Under the pieces are notes generated by a model, which ran no database searches, had not been told where the DNA came from, and was given only the letters and a program-made list of their open reading frames with translations. DNA of 64,000 bases. It comes from Polytrichum commune. Lineage: Eukaryota > Streptophyta > Polytrichopsida > Polytrichales > Polytrichaceae. Made by a program: the position numbers and the translations under genes. The stretch spans positions 18,773,501-18,837,500 of the forward strand of contig OX485805.1 in assembly GCA_950295325.1 (NCBI GenBank). Reading direction: 5' to 3'. This document shows, piece after piece, positions 48,321 through 60,793 of the stretch (its first letter is position 1; each line of letters begins with the position of its first letter).

Positions 48321-48901
48321 CAAACCCATTTCCAATACTCCCCAATCTTAATACATATAGTAGAGTCTTCTAAAGATGTGAAGTTCAACACATGTAGCCA
48401 TCATTTTTTTATTGTGATGGGAAAAAAGCCACGAAGAATCACACATTTAGCCGTCACATTCGGCGTGATGAAAAACAAGAAAACGGTAGAACCGTGAGGC
48501 TCTATCCTTTACTATGAAAGACTATAATTATAGTTGTCCACTTTGCTCATGCCAATCCATGGCTATTTACTATACCAAACCTTTCTTGGATTTTGTGCAC
48601 CTTCTTCTCAAATGCAGGTCAAGGATTTTGATATCACCCGAATATTTTAGAATAAATAATCAAGAACTGCCGAAATAAGTATAGTTAACTAGATTTCTTT
48701 CAATGCTTTTTAGGGCGAAATTATAGTTCTATATATACATATACATATATAATTATAATTAACATCCACATTAAATAAAGTGGACCAAAAATAACAAGAA
48801 CAAGTAACGTCCAAGTGTGAATGCAAAGTGGTTAGAAAATTTGCTCTTGAAACGAAGAAGTTGATGCATAGTCTCTGTCTTACAGACAGAGCCAACAAAC
48901 A

Positions 48902-49160
48902 TATGAGGAATCCCACTGCAACCGTGCCAAATATGACGCACTCATCCCACATCTCCAATGCCTTGGTTGGCAAGCCCTACCTCCCCTAATCACCACCATT
49001 GGTATACGCGACACAATCCACAAACCCGTTGTGAACATCCTCTCATACCTCAACATCCCCAAAACAAGGAAATAATAATAATAATAATAATAAAACCCTC
49101 ATGGAAAGTATATTTGCATATGCCATCAAATACCTCGCTCACATCATCCTTACCAAATCC
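48902..49160 (+). pseudogene. Probable LINE reverse-transcriptase tail fragment
   Basis: The + strand reads YEESHCNRAKYDALIPHLQ, then GWQALPPLITTIGIRDTIHK and PVVNILSYLNIPKTRK, until a (TAA)n run at about 49070-49092 ends the frame. After that run, another frame continues with LMESIFAYAIKYLAHIILTK. The KY..L...L...GW...PLIT...G.R..IH pattern is one I associate with the C-terminal part of plant non-LTR retrotransposon proteins; this is recall, not a search. It is too short and broken to be active. Confidence 0.4.
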
Positions 49161-49279
49161 AAGCTCGAGAACATTGATTCCTTTACATTCATTAGACATT
49201 CAAACTTTCAATCACCCAACATGGGCCCACCTATCAAAAGATAAGCAACACCCATCCCCTCTTAAGGTAGATGGGTCTT

Positions 49280-49993
49280 AAGCGGTTGATTTTCTTAATC
49301 AGATCCCACTATTTGGTCGGTATGTGGTTTGGTGAAAATCAAAGAGCAAACACCATACACATGTTAAAAGAGATTGAACTACATCTATCTATATTAATAA
49401 CTACTCTACACTCAATAGTGAAACACAATTGGGAGAACCTTTGTATGCAATTAATATATCAATTAGACATGGACTTCCGATAACCATAACTAAATCAAGG
49501 GAAGTATGCATTTCAATCAGGTTATTTCATTCGTTTCATCGTACATTTTCTAAGGGCCACTTCACACACGAGACTGAGAGCCCGTGACCATTACACTTCA
49601 AGCAATCTCATTGGTGGAAAAGGACGGAGCTCGTCCAAGTTCGCTTCACACTACCTTTGAGGGACCAAGGGAGCATGCGAATGCAAGATGGATGTAAAGT
49701 CTACATGGATTCCTACACGACATCGAATGGATCATGTTTCATGCTATTTCAATGAATATCTTCACACTACACTTGAGGGTCCGTGACCACACTACATGAT
49801 GTTGGAGGTGTGTTGGGACGGCCTTTGGACACTTTCTTTGGGCTCTCACAATGTCATGGTCACAGCCCTTGGCTCGTGTGTGAAGTGGCCCTAATACAAC
49901 ATGAGTTTTTGTTGTGTGAATCTAAATCCATAAAAGTTGGGAACATGAGAAAACGAACCCAATTAATCACACCCACATACACTTACTTCCTTA
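49280..49993 (+). repeat. Family E repeat copy, interrupted by a MITE
   Basis: 49280-49553 and 49892-49990 are the left and right parts of one family E copy, aligned to 62225-62600. The join 'ttttctaa' / 'taatacaac' corresponds to the unbroken 'tttgctaatgcaac' at 62500-62514. Confidence 0.8.
49554..49891 (+). mobile_element. TIR MITE family A, copy 4 (internally deleted)
   Basis: Ends are the cleanest of the family: GGGCCACTTCACACACGAG and its exact inverse. TAA flanks both sides (49551-49553 and 49892-49894). At 338 bp it lacks about 165 bp of interior. It is nested in the family E repeat. Confidence 0.9.
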
Positions 49994-50659
49994 CCAGAGT
50001 TCGGGAAGTTTTTGAAGCCTTATTGGCTAATTGCCGGTAGTTGCTATGAAGGGTTGGATTTTTTCCAATTTACATCGGCAAGAGCCGGTCTTTTGTAAAA
50101 TCAATCGGCCAATTGCCTATATTTTCATATTTTCATTGGCCAATATCCGATTAAATGGAATTCATATCGGCATTAATTGTTTAAAAAATGTATGAAAAGT
50201 TATTAGAAATCACTTCTTAGTACAAAATCTTGAATAAGTGAAAACAAAAGGCATGTTCAAAACTTTAAATTTGAAGAGTTAATATCCTTGGCAGGAATTG
50301 AACCTAGCAATGCCTTCACCGCTTGAAGGCCAAGGGTCCCCCAATTCTTCATAGAAGCAATTGGGTTTGGTCATGGAAAGGTTGCATAATTCAAAAAGTT
50401 TAAGGTTTAGGGTACTTCCTCAAGCGCATCATCAAATGCCCTAGACAAATAGTGCTTTGGATGCTTTCGGCTGAAATCCAGTAACTCGCAAGAAGAATCG
50501 GCTACATTTCCGGGACATAACCTGGTCCATCGGCTAATTGCCGGAGGATTGAAATTACAGTCGGATTGCCATCCGATGGTTGGAAATTTGGACCGGCCAT
50601 GAGGGGAAATCCATCGGTTGACAATGAACTAGCCGTCGGTTTTCCCCGAACATAGTTCC
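49994..50659 (+). repeat. Dispersed repeat R1, short copy
   Basis: Corresponds to 31413-32243 minus about 180 bp. Contains the tRNA-like segment at 50286-50335. Confidence 0.75.
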
Positions 50660-51129
50660 TTACACTTCCCAAGCGGAATTGTAGTGGAGATGGTCAAAGG
50701 ACCACCACCACCACCACCACCACCACGTCATCGGCAAAGACGTCGACAACTTCTTCTTCTTCTTCTTCGCTCTTGTTTCTTCCTCTCTTTTTGCCCTTGA
50801 ATCTTCGACATGGTCCAGGCCCAAAAAGCCAAGCAAGTCCTCCCACTGGCTTATTGGGAATGATTGATCATCAGCTAACCATGTCTTCTTGCAATCGTTT
50901 GATTCTTGCAAGCTGGATAGCAAGTTGTAAGTATATGTTCGGACCCCATGTTTACTTTGAAGCCATTTATTGGATCCAAGAAGGCCACGTCCCCAATCGC
51001 CTGAGGTGATTATGTGTGCTAACTTCGCCATAAATAATTGGGGGGGACTTCATTGATTGCATTATTCACATATAATGCATGCCCTAGGCTGTCATGAGGA
51101 GGCTTGGGATTCATGGCCACACTTTGGGG
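50660..51129 (-). other. Unassigned stretch with (CCA)n and (TTC)n runs
   Basis: (CCA)n at 50700-50727 and (TTC)n at 50751-50769 lie in a - strand frame (50660-51031) that would give runs of Trp and Lys. The N-terminal part of that frame is unremarkable and not recognised. I do not call a gene, though a captured gene fragment is possible. Confidence 0.25.
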
Positions 51130-51322
51130 GAGATTTTTGGGCATAATCGGTCGAGATTCTCGTGTTTCCAAGCCCATCCGGTTACATGTTGATGACATCC
51201 TTCGGCTTTTTCTTTCATAAGTCGGAGAATCTTCTGTATATTCTTTTGAAACGATGGGCGGTTTTCTTGAGGTTGTGAATTTCGATTGGTTGTTTTTCAA
51301 ACTCAATTGGTTCATTTGTAAC
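51130..51322 (+). repeat. Family D repeat, left-arm copy
   Basis: Matches 42527-42718: 'agatttttgggcataatcgg', 'gagattctcgtgtttccaag', 'ccggttacatgttg' and 'ttttcaaactcaattggttc'. Confidence 0.75.
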
Positions 51323-51325
51323 TTA

Positions 51326-51906
51326 GGGCCATTTTTCACACACGACAGAAGGCCCGTGACCATTGCAATCTAAGAGCTCTCATTGGTCGAAAGGGCGGAG
51401 ACTGTCTAAGTTCACTTCTTACATGAAGATGAAGGCCTAAAGGCCCAAAGAAGACTTCATGGTTGAAAAGTATACGTGGAGTCCTACATGGCAGTCTATG
51501 GATAAGGTTTCACAGTCTCCCGGAATTTTCGTCAGATCCACCTCCAAGAGGTGGGCTTGATGCAAATTCCAGGAGATCGTGATTTTATGAATTTTTTTCT
51601 TCCAGCATGATGGATTTCAAGACAAGTTGTAGGGTATATTCCAGGACACACAAACACCATCAAGTAATTCTCTCAAATTGATAAAAGTTTGAGACATATT
51701 ATATTAATCCAAATCCTCCCCTCTTTTTCCACCAACAAAGTTTGCAATGGTCCCGCAACACGGTCCATTCTCACTTCACACTATCCTTGAGGGCCCGTGA
51801 CTACATAAAACGGCTTTCGCTACGCCCATGGTACGGCCTTTGGATGAGAGTCAAGGGTCCTCACCATTACAAGGTCATGGCTCTTGGCTCATGTGTGAAG
51901 TGGCCC
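51326..51906 (+). mobile_element. TIR MITE family B, copy 3 (full length)
   Basis: 581 bp between TTA at 51323-51325 and TTA at 51907-51909. Inverted ends begin GGGCCA and match family A over the outer 35 or so bases. Long frames inside belong to the element and are not genes. Confidence 0.85.
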
Positions 51907-51909
51907 TTA

Positions 51910-53790
51910 GCGGGTTGGAACTCCCCCCTTTGTTGCTTGTGGCATCCATGTAAACTCATGAATTCACTCTAGTAGGAGCAAGTTCCTTATAAGCTCGAGG
52001 GCGTATCCATTTTAATTGGACTTTGGTGCTATTTTCATAATTGAAATAATTTTAAAACATTCATTCATGAGATATAATATGAATTAATTATGTTTTCATT
52101 TAGCACAGTGGATGAGTTTGCGTAGACACCACACATCTCTAGGTATGTTATGCTACCAATATTGACCAACTTATGGTCACCACACCTGTTACCGATGTTA
52201 AGAAGTGTTGAACAAAATTTTAATTATTAGCATGGAAATCCTCATATCTTTTTCCACAAGATCAAGCTGAGGATTTCAACGCACTAAAAACACGTCTTTT
52301 TGAGTATCATATGCAAAAGTTATAAGGGTTTGAAGTTGCATTTGGAGGAAACGCTCCTGTCCATGAGTTGAGCCGAGGTTGGCACTACGTCGCTCCTAGT
52401 GTGTGGCATTGACACAGGATTAGCAAGGGTGGCCTTAACATGGATCCCATGGGAACTCCATGGCTAGGTCGCCCAAGGCCAGAATAATATTGGGATGGGT
52501 GTCCTTCACAACACTTGAATTTTGTTGCACCCTACCACCAATGGCAAACCCACTCATAGTGGGGTATCCAGGTGCACTAGATATTTCCAATCGATCATGT
52601 GGGGACTTAGGGGCTTGCCCTGAGGGAAGATAGGTGATTGCCAGTTATTTGCACCCGTTGAAGGTTCTCACCTTCAAAAAGGGATAGTAGTCATTAGGAC
52701 CCTTTTAATTCTTGTAATGGCCAATTCAAGAATGACAGATAGACTTAGACCAACTTGAAAATGAAGCAACACCTTAATTCAAGTTGGTGGCAACATTGAA
52801 GGGGTCTTTCTTTTTCTTTTTCTTTTCTTGTTGACGACCTAAAACCAACAATGCATACCATATGTTCAAAGGGTCTACATGTTCTCATGATCAATAAGTA
52901 TTTGTTGTGCAAGATTTCTAAGCGTTGGTTTTAGGTCATGTGTTGCTTTCTAGTATACATACCTATCATAATTCATTCATGTCATAATTCGGGAATTATT
53001 TGATTGCATCATTCATGTACGATGTACATGTTATCATGAGGGGGTATATTCTATTTACTTATTTGATTGGCTTGCCTAAATATATATCCCATTTGAGGAA
53101 CTAATAGAATTATTGCCATTCATTGTTTCTCATGTGGGTGACGAATTAGGGTGAGTTCACACTAGGGTCCATTGACTTCCAAGACCAACATCACTCCAAA
53201 ATTGAGTGGTGTTATTGGTCATGAGAAAAATTAGAACTGAAAGAGTTACACCAGGATCTAAGCTCAAACTATCAAAAATCATGTGCAAGCAACCAAAATT
53301 GATCTACACTGTGACATGCAACCCACAACTAGAACTAGATTATATCATTTCTATCATAAGGTCTGCCAATAGAAGTGCACGAACACAATCTCAAAAATTT
53401 GCTAAAATCCAACCTTGTTTCTAGATGAGCTTCAAACATACTCACATAAGGAAATGGCCAATCCTTTCAATTCCCTACCATATTCCAACTCCATCGTGCA
53501 TGCCTCCAAAGTTGCCGTGGCCTACAACTCCACTAGAGCCAACTACATGTTGCCAATTCCCTCAAACAATTCCCTATTATTACCCACAAAAATGTCAAAT
53601 TGCTTGCACCACCTCATGCACACGAGATTGGGCAAATGGGCCCAATTGCAACACTAGAGGATTCACCACCGTATCAAGCTATCGCTTGCACACCGACCAA
53701 CGCCAATTTGGTGGCAATCCCCATAATGTATATGGAGTTTTTAATGGTTATTGTCTTCCACTAGCCCACTTCTCTTCTAGGATGTGAAAC
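51910..53790. other. Gene-poor stretch
   Basis: No gene is supported. Two overlapping + strand frames at 53415-53787 have no family features. 52840-52930 resembles repeat pieces near 33440-33560. Confidence 0.4.
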
Positions 53791-53794
53791 ATGT

Positions 53795-54070
53795 GATTAG
53801 TACGAGATGGTTAGCAAATCCATATCAAGGTCGTAACCACTTTCTTCATAATTTTGGAGCTGCTATGGATATCTTATTCATATCAAAGGGAGAATCTTGT
53901 GCTCGGTAAATGGTCAACTATGTCCTCCTGGAATATGTTGACTATTGAGCCCATAATGACTATCATGTTTTGAGCACATAGTCCAATCATTTTTATACAC
54001 ATGTCTTTTTGGTATATGTTCTTGGAGCCACACCCAACTACATACCACTCAAATACAATTAAGTGACCAA
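53795..54070 (+). repeat. Family F repeat, copy
   Basis: 'gatggttagcaaatccatatc...cataattt', 'catgttttgagcacatagtccaatc' and 'ccacacccaactacataccactcaaat' match the unit at 62688-62910 and its neighbour. Confidence 0.6.
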
Positions 54071-54574
54071 AGCAAGCACATCTACCTTATCTCTTTCTTA
54101 TGGACCCTTAAATGTTTGTGGATTCAATGTTTTGGAGTACCAATTGGAGATATGATATGGTGCTAGTAACTTTGTCTTCGTGATGTGCTTTTCAACAACA
54201 TAACATTGATTGGTTGAGATTGACTTATGTGGAACCACAAGTGATTTTGAGTTTTCTCCAAAGATGCATTGAGCTCCAAATCCAAGAGTTGTGGTTATGA
54301 TGGCATTTTTCCTTCCACGTGCATTGATCAAGTTCGAATATATGTAGGAGGGAGGGACATATAGAGAATATTTAGAATTGGAATTGAACTCCTCTATTGA
54401 ATAAGTACAACATACATCCAATTTATAGCAGGGCCACAATGGGGGGTCCAGCCACCCAACTAGCCAGTCTGGCCAGTTAAGGCCCCCCCGCAGCTGGTGT
54501 AGCCGCATAGGCCAGAGCTGGGCAGGTCATACTACCTTTAGACAGAACAAAACACCCTTGGCTTGGCAACTTTT

Positions 54575-54740
54575 AATGAATAAGTTTGCAAGTAACGTCA
54601 TCTCAACTTAATTTTAGTTCATTCACGTGCTACTTACTAAATAATGTTAGATTCAGATTTAGAGTTGGTCAATTACAAGGGCCGTACACAATTAGAATTG
54701 AGCAAGCCGAATACAATTGGTGACACTAAATACATGGACT
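54575..54740 (+). repeat. Family G element, right-end fragment
   Basis: 'aataatgttagattcagatttagagttgg', 'acaattagaattgagcaagc' and 'aattggtgacactaaata' match the right part of 55450-55735. Confidence 0.6.
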
Positions 54741-54984
54741 ATTGTAGTTTCTTTGTCACAATGATATGAATGAATCATTGTCCACAAAGTAATCGTTCAC
54801 TAGTAAACACTATATGGAAAGACTTGTAAATTAGATTTGAGAATAATATTTTTTTAATAAAATCATTATATAAAATCTTATACTAAGCCAAAAAGAAGTA
54901 CACCCGACCATCCTCTTAATTGTAACTAATCTATACCAAAAATACCAAACTCATGGCACACTACATTGGATCACCTCTCCAAAA

Positions 54985-55289
54985 TCTTTCTATCATTAAT
55001 TTCCAATCCTCAATCCTTTTTGCCATCCTTTCCTTAGCTTCCATGCGTGCTTGGTGAATCTCTCATCAACTTTCATGCGCGCTTGGTGAATCCTCTCTTT
55101 GTTAACTTCAATTCGTGCTTATACTTCAACCCTCTCCTGAGCAAGAATGTTGATTTTAGCAATTTTAAGATTTAGTTGTACATGAGATTCATGTTTCGAA
55201 TCTTCTTTTGTTGCATACGTCTTACCAAAGGATGTGAGTGCCTCTACCATGTATTGAGATTCATCATCAATCCCTTTTCTCTTTGCCAT
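54985..55289 (-). pseudogene. Decayed charged-helix protein remnant
   Basis: An ATG at 55289 opens 56 codons (MAKRKGIDDESQYMVEALTS and onward), stopped by TAA at 55119-55121. Beyond the stop, shifted frames keep a Lys/Glu/Arg-rich helical pattern (RIHQARMKVDERFTKHA, then MEAKERMAKRIEDWKLMIER). A 35-bp duplication ('gcgcttggtgaat') lies in this part. The composition is like the C-terminal coiled region of plant transposon-associated Myb/SANT-like or NAM-type proteins, but I cannot prove a family. Confidence 0.35.
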
Positions 55290-55449
55290 GTATATATGTA
55301 GTTAGACATTTTAACAAGTGCGTTGGTAATTAAATGCTCTTGCTCAAATGCTACAACATCAATGAGAGATGAGGGCGAGCTTGAGCATATATACGAGGTG
55401 ACATATTGGGTATGTTTATGCCTATAATTTCACTCCTAAAGAACTACAG

Positions 55450-55735
55450 TAAATATGGTATATAGTGTCATATGGTATTTAATGTCACTATGGCAATTTT
55501 TTAGATGACATTTCTTATGAATAAGTGAACAAATACAATCATGGATGATTGAAGTTTGGATGAAAAATCACTTGGTAAGTGGCAGTAATTGCAACACTGT
55601 AAACCTACAATCCTCCAAAAAGATTACAAAGGAATGACAAATAATGTTGGATTAACATTTAGAGTTGGAGATACTACACCATGGTTTACAATTGGTATTG
55701 AGCAAGACAATTAGAATGGGTGACACTAAATATCA
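55450..55735. mobile_element. TIR element family G, copy 2
   Basis: 'ggtatttaatgtcactatgg' at the left and 'gggtgacactaaatatcata' at the right are imperfect inverted ends. The interior matches 63735-64000 closely ('gaaaaatcacttggtaagtg', 'aatgacaaataatgttgg'). Confidence 0.6.
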
Positions 55736-56689
55736 TAGACATCATAGACATCTCAGGCACCTCATTTAAAACATTCTAAAGTTTGAACATGCAAACCTGA
55801 AATTCTAAACAGTATTTTCAAAGACACTCTTGGAGGGTTTTGAAATCTTGGACATGATGAACATGTGCATCGATTTAATGTATGTGGGTTGTTAGAAGGG
55901 AAATTGGTATTGTCGGCTAGTATTTTACACATACTTTGATATCAAGTGTTGCATAACATTATTGAGCAATGTGTGTTTGTTGATGTGGGTCCGAAGAATA
56001 TAACCATGAGATGCCACAAATAGTGCAAACTTATTCTAAATCTAAACCTAGACCCTTCATCCTAAATTCTAAACCCTTAGTAATGTTATGTACTCGAAAA
56101 ATGTAATGTTGTTCTCCCCCTTTGATATGACACATTTGGTTGCGCAAGAAAATGTCATATTAGCTTAATGTCGTATTTTGCATGATATGACATTTTGGCA
56201 TCAATTGTTATACTATCGATGTTTTGAAGAAAATAGCCTTCTTCAATGTCGTGTTGTATACACATTGAATATACATAAAGATGAAAGAGCATTTTTATTA
56301 AAGGAATATGCTCACAACGTCACACAATACGGAGTTTAAAAATCTAGTCCCATGATGATGTCTTGACCATATCACACACTACGAAAGTAAGAGATTATTT
56401 TCTTTTGATGATGTTTGTTGATGTTGGAATTTAGCATTTTGTTCACTTTATCCTTAAAAGATTGCATATTCATCACATCTATGACTGAAAACTTTGATGG
56501 ATGCTCCATCACAAAATTCAATAGTATTGGGCACACTTATGGACTTGAGGAAGCTTGACTATTGGTGTTGACTAGTCATCCACATCCTTCCCCTCCATTG
56601 GCTCTTCACTCAAATCTAAACCCAAATGAATTTCTCTATTTGATGTCAAATCCACCAACTCAACCATGTTGTACTTTGCATCAACGATT

Positions 56690-57560
56690 CTTTCTCATGC
56701 CAATTGCACGTATTCTTCAATAGGCATTTCTACACATCCAAGATTCAAAGAGGAAATTAGACTTTCCAATTCATTTGTTGCTTCTTCCACTCTCCATTTC
56801 TCATGTTCATCGTCCATGGCAAAATCAACACTCCAGTCTGCAAGTAAAATCTTGGACATCCTCCAACTGTTTTGTATGATTTGGGGGATTCATCTCCCTC
56901 CACATTTGAGAGCACCACATAATAACACGCCTTACACTAGGCACTATTTTCCTCAAGTCACGATGAGTAGTAGGAGAATCAAATTGAGAGAGAACCCATT
57001 CCAAAAGCTTCTTCAATTCATTAAACTTCGAATGAAGCAATTAATTTCTTGGGTTAAGGGTTGTACCATACTGTAACATTAGGTGATACGAAAGCAATAG
57101 AAATATTGCTCAAGTGCAAGGTTGAAAAAAAAAAATGATTTACCCCTACCAAAATGCTAAAGGGAATGAGTAGCAAAATTGTTCATAATTAAGAGTGCCT
57201 TCCGCTTTTGAGATATGGAATGCACATTGAGGCTCATCACCCAACTCCCAAATATATATGATGCCCATCCCACCATTTGGTTTGCAAACCACCACACATA
57301 ATCTTTTGGCACCACCTTCCAAAGCATCTCATGTGTAGAGATTTGCAAATCATCACATGTTTTGAACTTGTTAGTGCGTGTTGTGTTTACAACAAGAGCA
57401 ATAGTGAGATGGTCCTTCTAAATGTTGCACCCACAAAAAGTTCCTTGTGGGTAGTGTTTTTTTTGATCGGGCATGATAAAAAAATCAGTCTCATCCGTAT
57501 TGAAACATCTTCCAGTGCCATAACCAATGCGGGGGCGGTCAGTGCTTACCAAATTGTGTG
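56690..57560 (-). pseudogene. Pogo/Tigger DDE transposase, decayed
   Basis: In - strand order, in shifting frames: RCFNTDETDFFIMPDQKKHY (first catalytic Asp, about 57500), KDHLTIALVVNT, VMSLNVHSISQKRKALLIMN followed by NFATHSL (where the usual Asp-Asn is Asn-Asn, about 57200), KKLLEWVLSQFDSPTTHRDL (about 56960-57010), and KWRVEEATNELESLISSLN (about 56740-56800). The order and motifs fit the DDE superfamily transposase of Tigger/pogo elements. Several frameshifts and stops plus the Asp-to-Asn change show it is dead. No N-terminal DNA-binding part was found upstream. Confidence 0.7.
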
Positions 57561-57721
57561 CAAGTTGTTTTGTGTGCAAATTTGGTCATCAACACCAAAA
57601 TTGTTGAAATTATAACCGAAATGAAAAGCATCCGCCACTCAAGATTTCCGTCACCTCCAAAGCCAAAAAAATTGAAGAGTGGCGTGGGAAAATCTAGGAG
57701 TATAAGTTGGCAAGGACTCAA

Positions 57722-59337
57722 ATTTCCAATCTAAAGCGGTGTGAGATTTAGGTGTGAGGATAAATTTCAAGTCAAGAAGAGAAAACAACAGCTCTAGAAT
57801 TACACTTTGGAAATCCAATAATCCCTCAACCCTTCAAACTCCACCCAAACCATACTCAAGAGTACAACGTCTGTTTTGAAACCTAGGTTTAAAACAATTA
57901 ATATGAGTCATCTTAAGTAAACCCATTGATGAATCCACCGTGTATTCCCCAATCCTAAGGCATATTATTCGTGTGGACCCCACCACTTGCAAGCATTAAT
58001 CACCTCTATTATTTGACAAATCATGCTTAAAAAAATCACATTACAAGCACCATAGGTGTAATACCAGGGTAAATTAACACTAGAAACTTTGGTTGATGGG
58101 AAATGTGTTGTATAGTTGAGGTGTCGTATTATCGGGGTTAGAATGCAATCACGGTTTAAGGGAAATTGGTTCACTTGGGTGCAAGCATGGTAAAGTGAAC
58201 TAAAATAGTGTTAAAGTATACTAAAACCATCATTTTTTTGGTCAAAGGTCTAAAAGTAGTAGCAAAGCTTTGTTTGAAATTAGGATTCTTAATGATGACC
58301 TCTATTGTTGTATTAAATACTCAAACATAGATTATCATGTTGAGATATTCAAAACTTATCATAAGAAGTGATGCTCAAAAGCAAATGATTGAATAAAGTT
58401 TTGGACATAGATTTCATGACCTTAAGTAGTTTAAAGTTAGAATTATTTCATATTCCTTATATTCACAATCCATTTTTGCACACCACTTCCACCGTCTTCT
58501 AGAATATGCAGACCTTTTAATGAAATTTTTTTGTCATCATTAATCATTTACTTTTGAAGAACAATATGCTTTTTAAATGTCTATGATTTTTTCTTCACAA
58601 AATTCAAAGTTAGTGCATGATTTGAGTCACTTTCACGCAACACTAGCAGAGACTAGGAGCAGTCCACTTTACCGTGCTTGCACCCACTTAACAAAACCCT
58701 CTCAACATTTCAACCAAAAAAAAAACAATCTTTCAAATTCTCAAATTCTGTAGAAAAAAAATGCTTCCTCCAAACAAGGCATTGATAGGAAAATGTAATT
58801 AATATAAGCCTAATCCGACCTACTCCACCAAAAACATGAGTACATAAGCAATTGTTGAACTTCATGAGCAATTTCTAAGACCCACAAGTAATTACCAAAC
58901 TTGATGATAATAGTATCCAACCATTCGAGATTGAAATCTACTTGGCATTGCAAGGTAGATGACACCTCCCAAATGACAAGAATGTTTTTGGTTCTTAATA
59001 CATTTGGTGTTGGCTTTGTTGGCTTTCTGTATCCAACAAAAACCTTAAAAATAAAAATAATAAAAATAATAAAAAGGAAGAAGAAGATGAAGAAAAAGAA
59101 TGTTGTTGAATACCATTTTTGATAACATTTATACCACTTTCCACATAGAATAGCACAAAAACAATATGTCGTGATACACCTTCTACAACTCTTGTCATTT
59201 TGGAGGTGTCATCTAATCACTTTTCTCTTCTTCTTCTTCTTATGACTACTTGACCTCCTCCCATTCTAAAATGTCCAAAAGTTGCACGTGAACTCCAAAC
59301 TTGTCAAAGGGGGGGACCCGAGGAAAAACCTCTTTCG
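57722..59337. repeat. Gene-poor stretch with a 33-bp inverted pair
   Basis: 'ggttcacttgggtgcaagca' + 'tggtaaagtgaac' at 58168-58200 returns inverted at 58659-58691 ('gtccactttaccgtgcttgc' + 'acccacttaac'). They could be the ends of a 520-bp element or of two neighbouring ones. No gene is seen. Confidence 0.45.
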
Positions 59338-59790
59338 GAGTACACTAATTATCCCAATCGGTGTGTCTTACTATTCGGAGTGATGTAGTACAATATGTAA
59401 CTTCAAATCGTAACATGCATTAATTAGGATAATCAATGTAGTTAATTTTATTGTAAGTAATGCCCGATAGTCATGATCCGGCAAATGATTCGTAGTATAT
59501 ATCTTGCTATTTTAGTATTAAAAATGTACAAACACGTACACACACACCTAGTGTGTGCCAGATCATAGGATCCGACAATTGTAATGTTGACCGGCAACTT
59601 TTAGTAGTACATTGTTTATGCTATTTAACATCACACTACCCGATAACTTCTTAATCATGAGTTCCATTTACTCTCAAAACGTTGAATAAGTTGTTCATAC
59701 ATTATAGAACATGAATGACTTTGTTTGGTAAAATATTATGTTCTCAATAAATAGATATAGCGTTGCGTAACCCCGAATAGTAAGTGACAC
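59338..59790. repeat. Diverged family H element joined to a family G end
   Basis: 'cactaattatcccaatcggtgtg', 'taggataatcaatgtag' and 'atagcgttgcgtaaccccgaatagtaa' resemble 35833-36055. The last 20 bases ('gtgacactaaatatcata') are a family G end. Confidence 0.45.
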
Positions 59791-60464
59791 TAAATATCAT
59801 AAACTAGGATCCTCTTAATGTACGAGAGGGAGTAAAAAGGTCCACAAAATGAAGCCCTTCCAAATGGGTACATGTTCACACACCTACATTTGGGGAGGGT
59901 TGAATATATATATATATGAAGTTCAATGATTGTTATTATAAACCAATGCACCATTCAAATTGGGGTCAGAGGCCCCAAATTAGTCTAATGAGATTTTACT
60001 TATCATGAATGAACAATAATCTTATAGGGTGTGAGCCCAAAATGGTGCCCACATGTGGTGATTAACTCTTCGAAACCACTTTTAGTTTGACTTTGATGTG
60101 TTATGATTATTCACAAAACATAAAAAGAGTGAAGTGTGGTTTGGATTTAAGTTTAGGCTTTAGAATGTGTTGTGTGATTATTTCAAGGTTGAATTCAATA
60201 AGAGGATGCCTTGATTATGTGAGTAGGGGGTAAGGTGAGGCAAGGTGAGCTCCGTGGGTTAAATGCCCACTTTTGGATCCGCTTTGTTAGTTTAGGAAGA
60301 AGGAAGCTTGGTGGAAAGGGATTAGTCCCTACTTTGAAGGTGAAGGTTAAGGGATTGTGATTGGAGGTGCTAATCCTCTCACCCTATCCTCACCTCTCTC
60401 TCCCTCTCTCCCTCTTTGCTACTTAAGGTGCTTTCTCTCTCATTTACAACTCTCTCCATCAAGC

Positions 60465-60650
60465 GCTCTCAAGGGAGCAAGCTCTTAAGAGCTTGAGCCA
60501 CGTGTGTGGGTCATTAGTTTTAGTGAAGTTAAGTAGTTAAGCTATCCCTCTCAAATCCTCTCAAGGGGAGCGAGCTCTTAGAGTTTGAGGCTTATGTGTG
60601 GATTAGTTAGTTATAGTGAAGTTAGGAAGTTAATCCCTCTTATGAGTAGG
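60465..60650 (+). repeat. Tandem duplication, period about 90 bp
   Basis: 'ctctcaagggagcaagctctt...gagcttgag..acgtgtgtgg.tcattagtt...gtgaagttaagtagttaa' at about 60468 is followed by a second diverged copy from about 60557. Confidence 0.65.
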
Positions 60651-60793
60651 GGAAGCTTAGAGTCATTGGACTAAGCTCATGAGTAGTGGTTAGATTGGAT
60701 TAATTTAGTGGGAGGTGTGCATTCATTAGTTAAGAGGCTTAGATGAGCAATTGATTAAGCACTAGAGTTGAAATTAGTTTGGTGTTGATTTCA

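Noticed and set aside
50660-51031. 123-codon - strand frame with runs of Trp and Lys
   Set aside because: The runs come from (CCA)n and (TTC)n repeats, and no family is recognised in the rest.
53415-53787. Two overlapping + strand frames of 80 and 120 codons
   Set aside because: They carry no motif and compete with each other in the same DNA.
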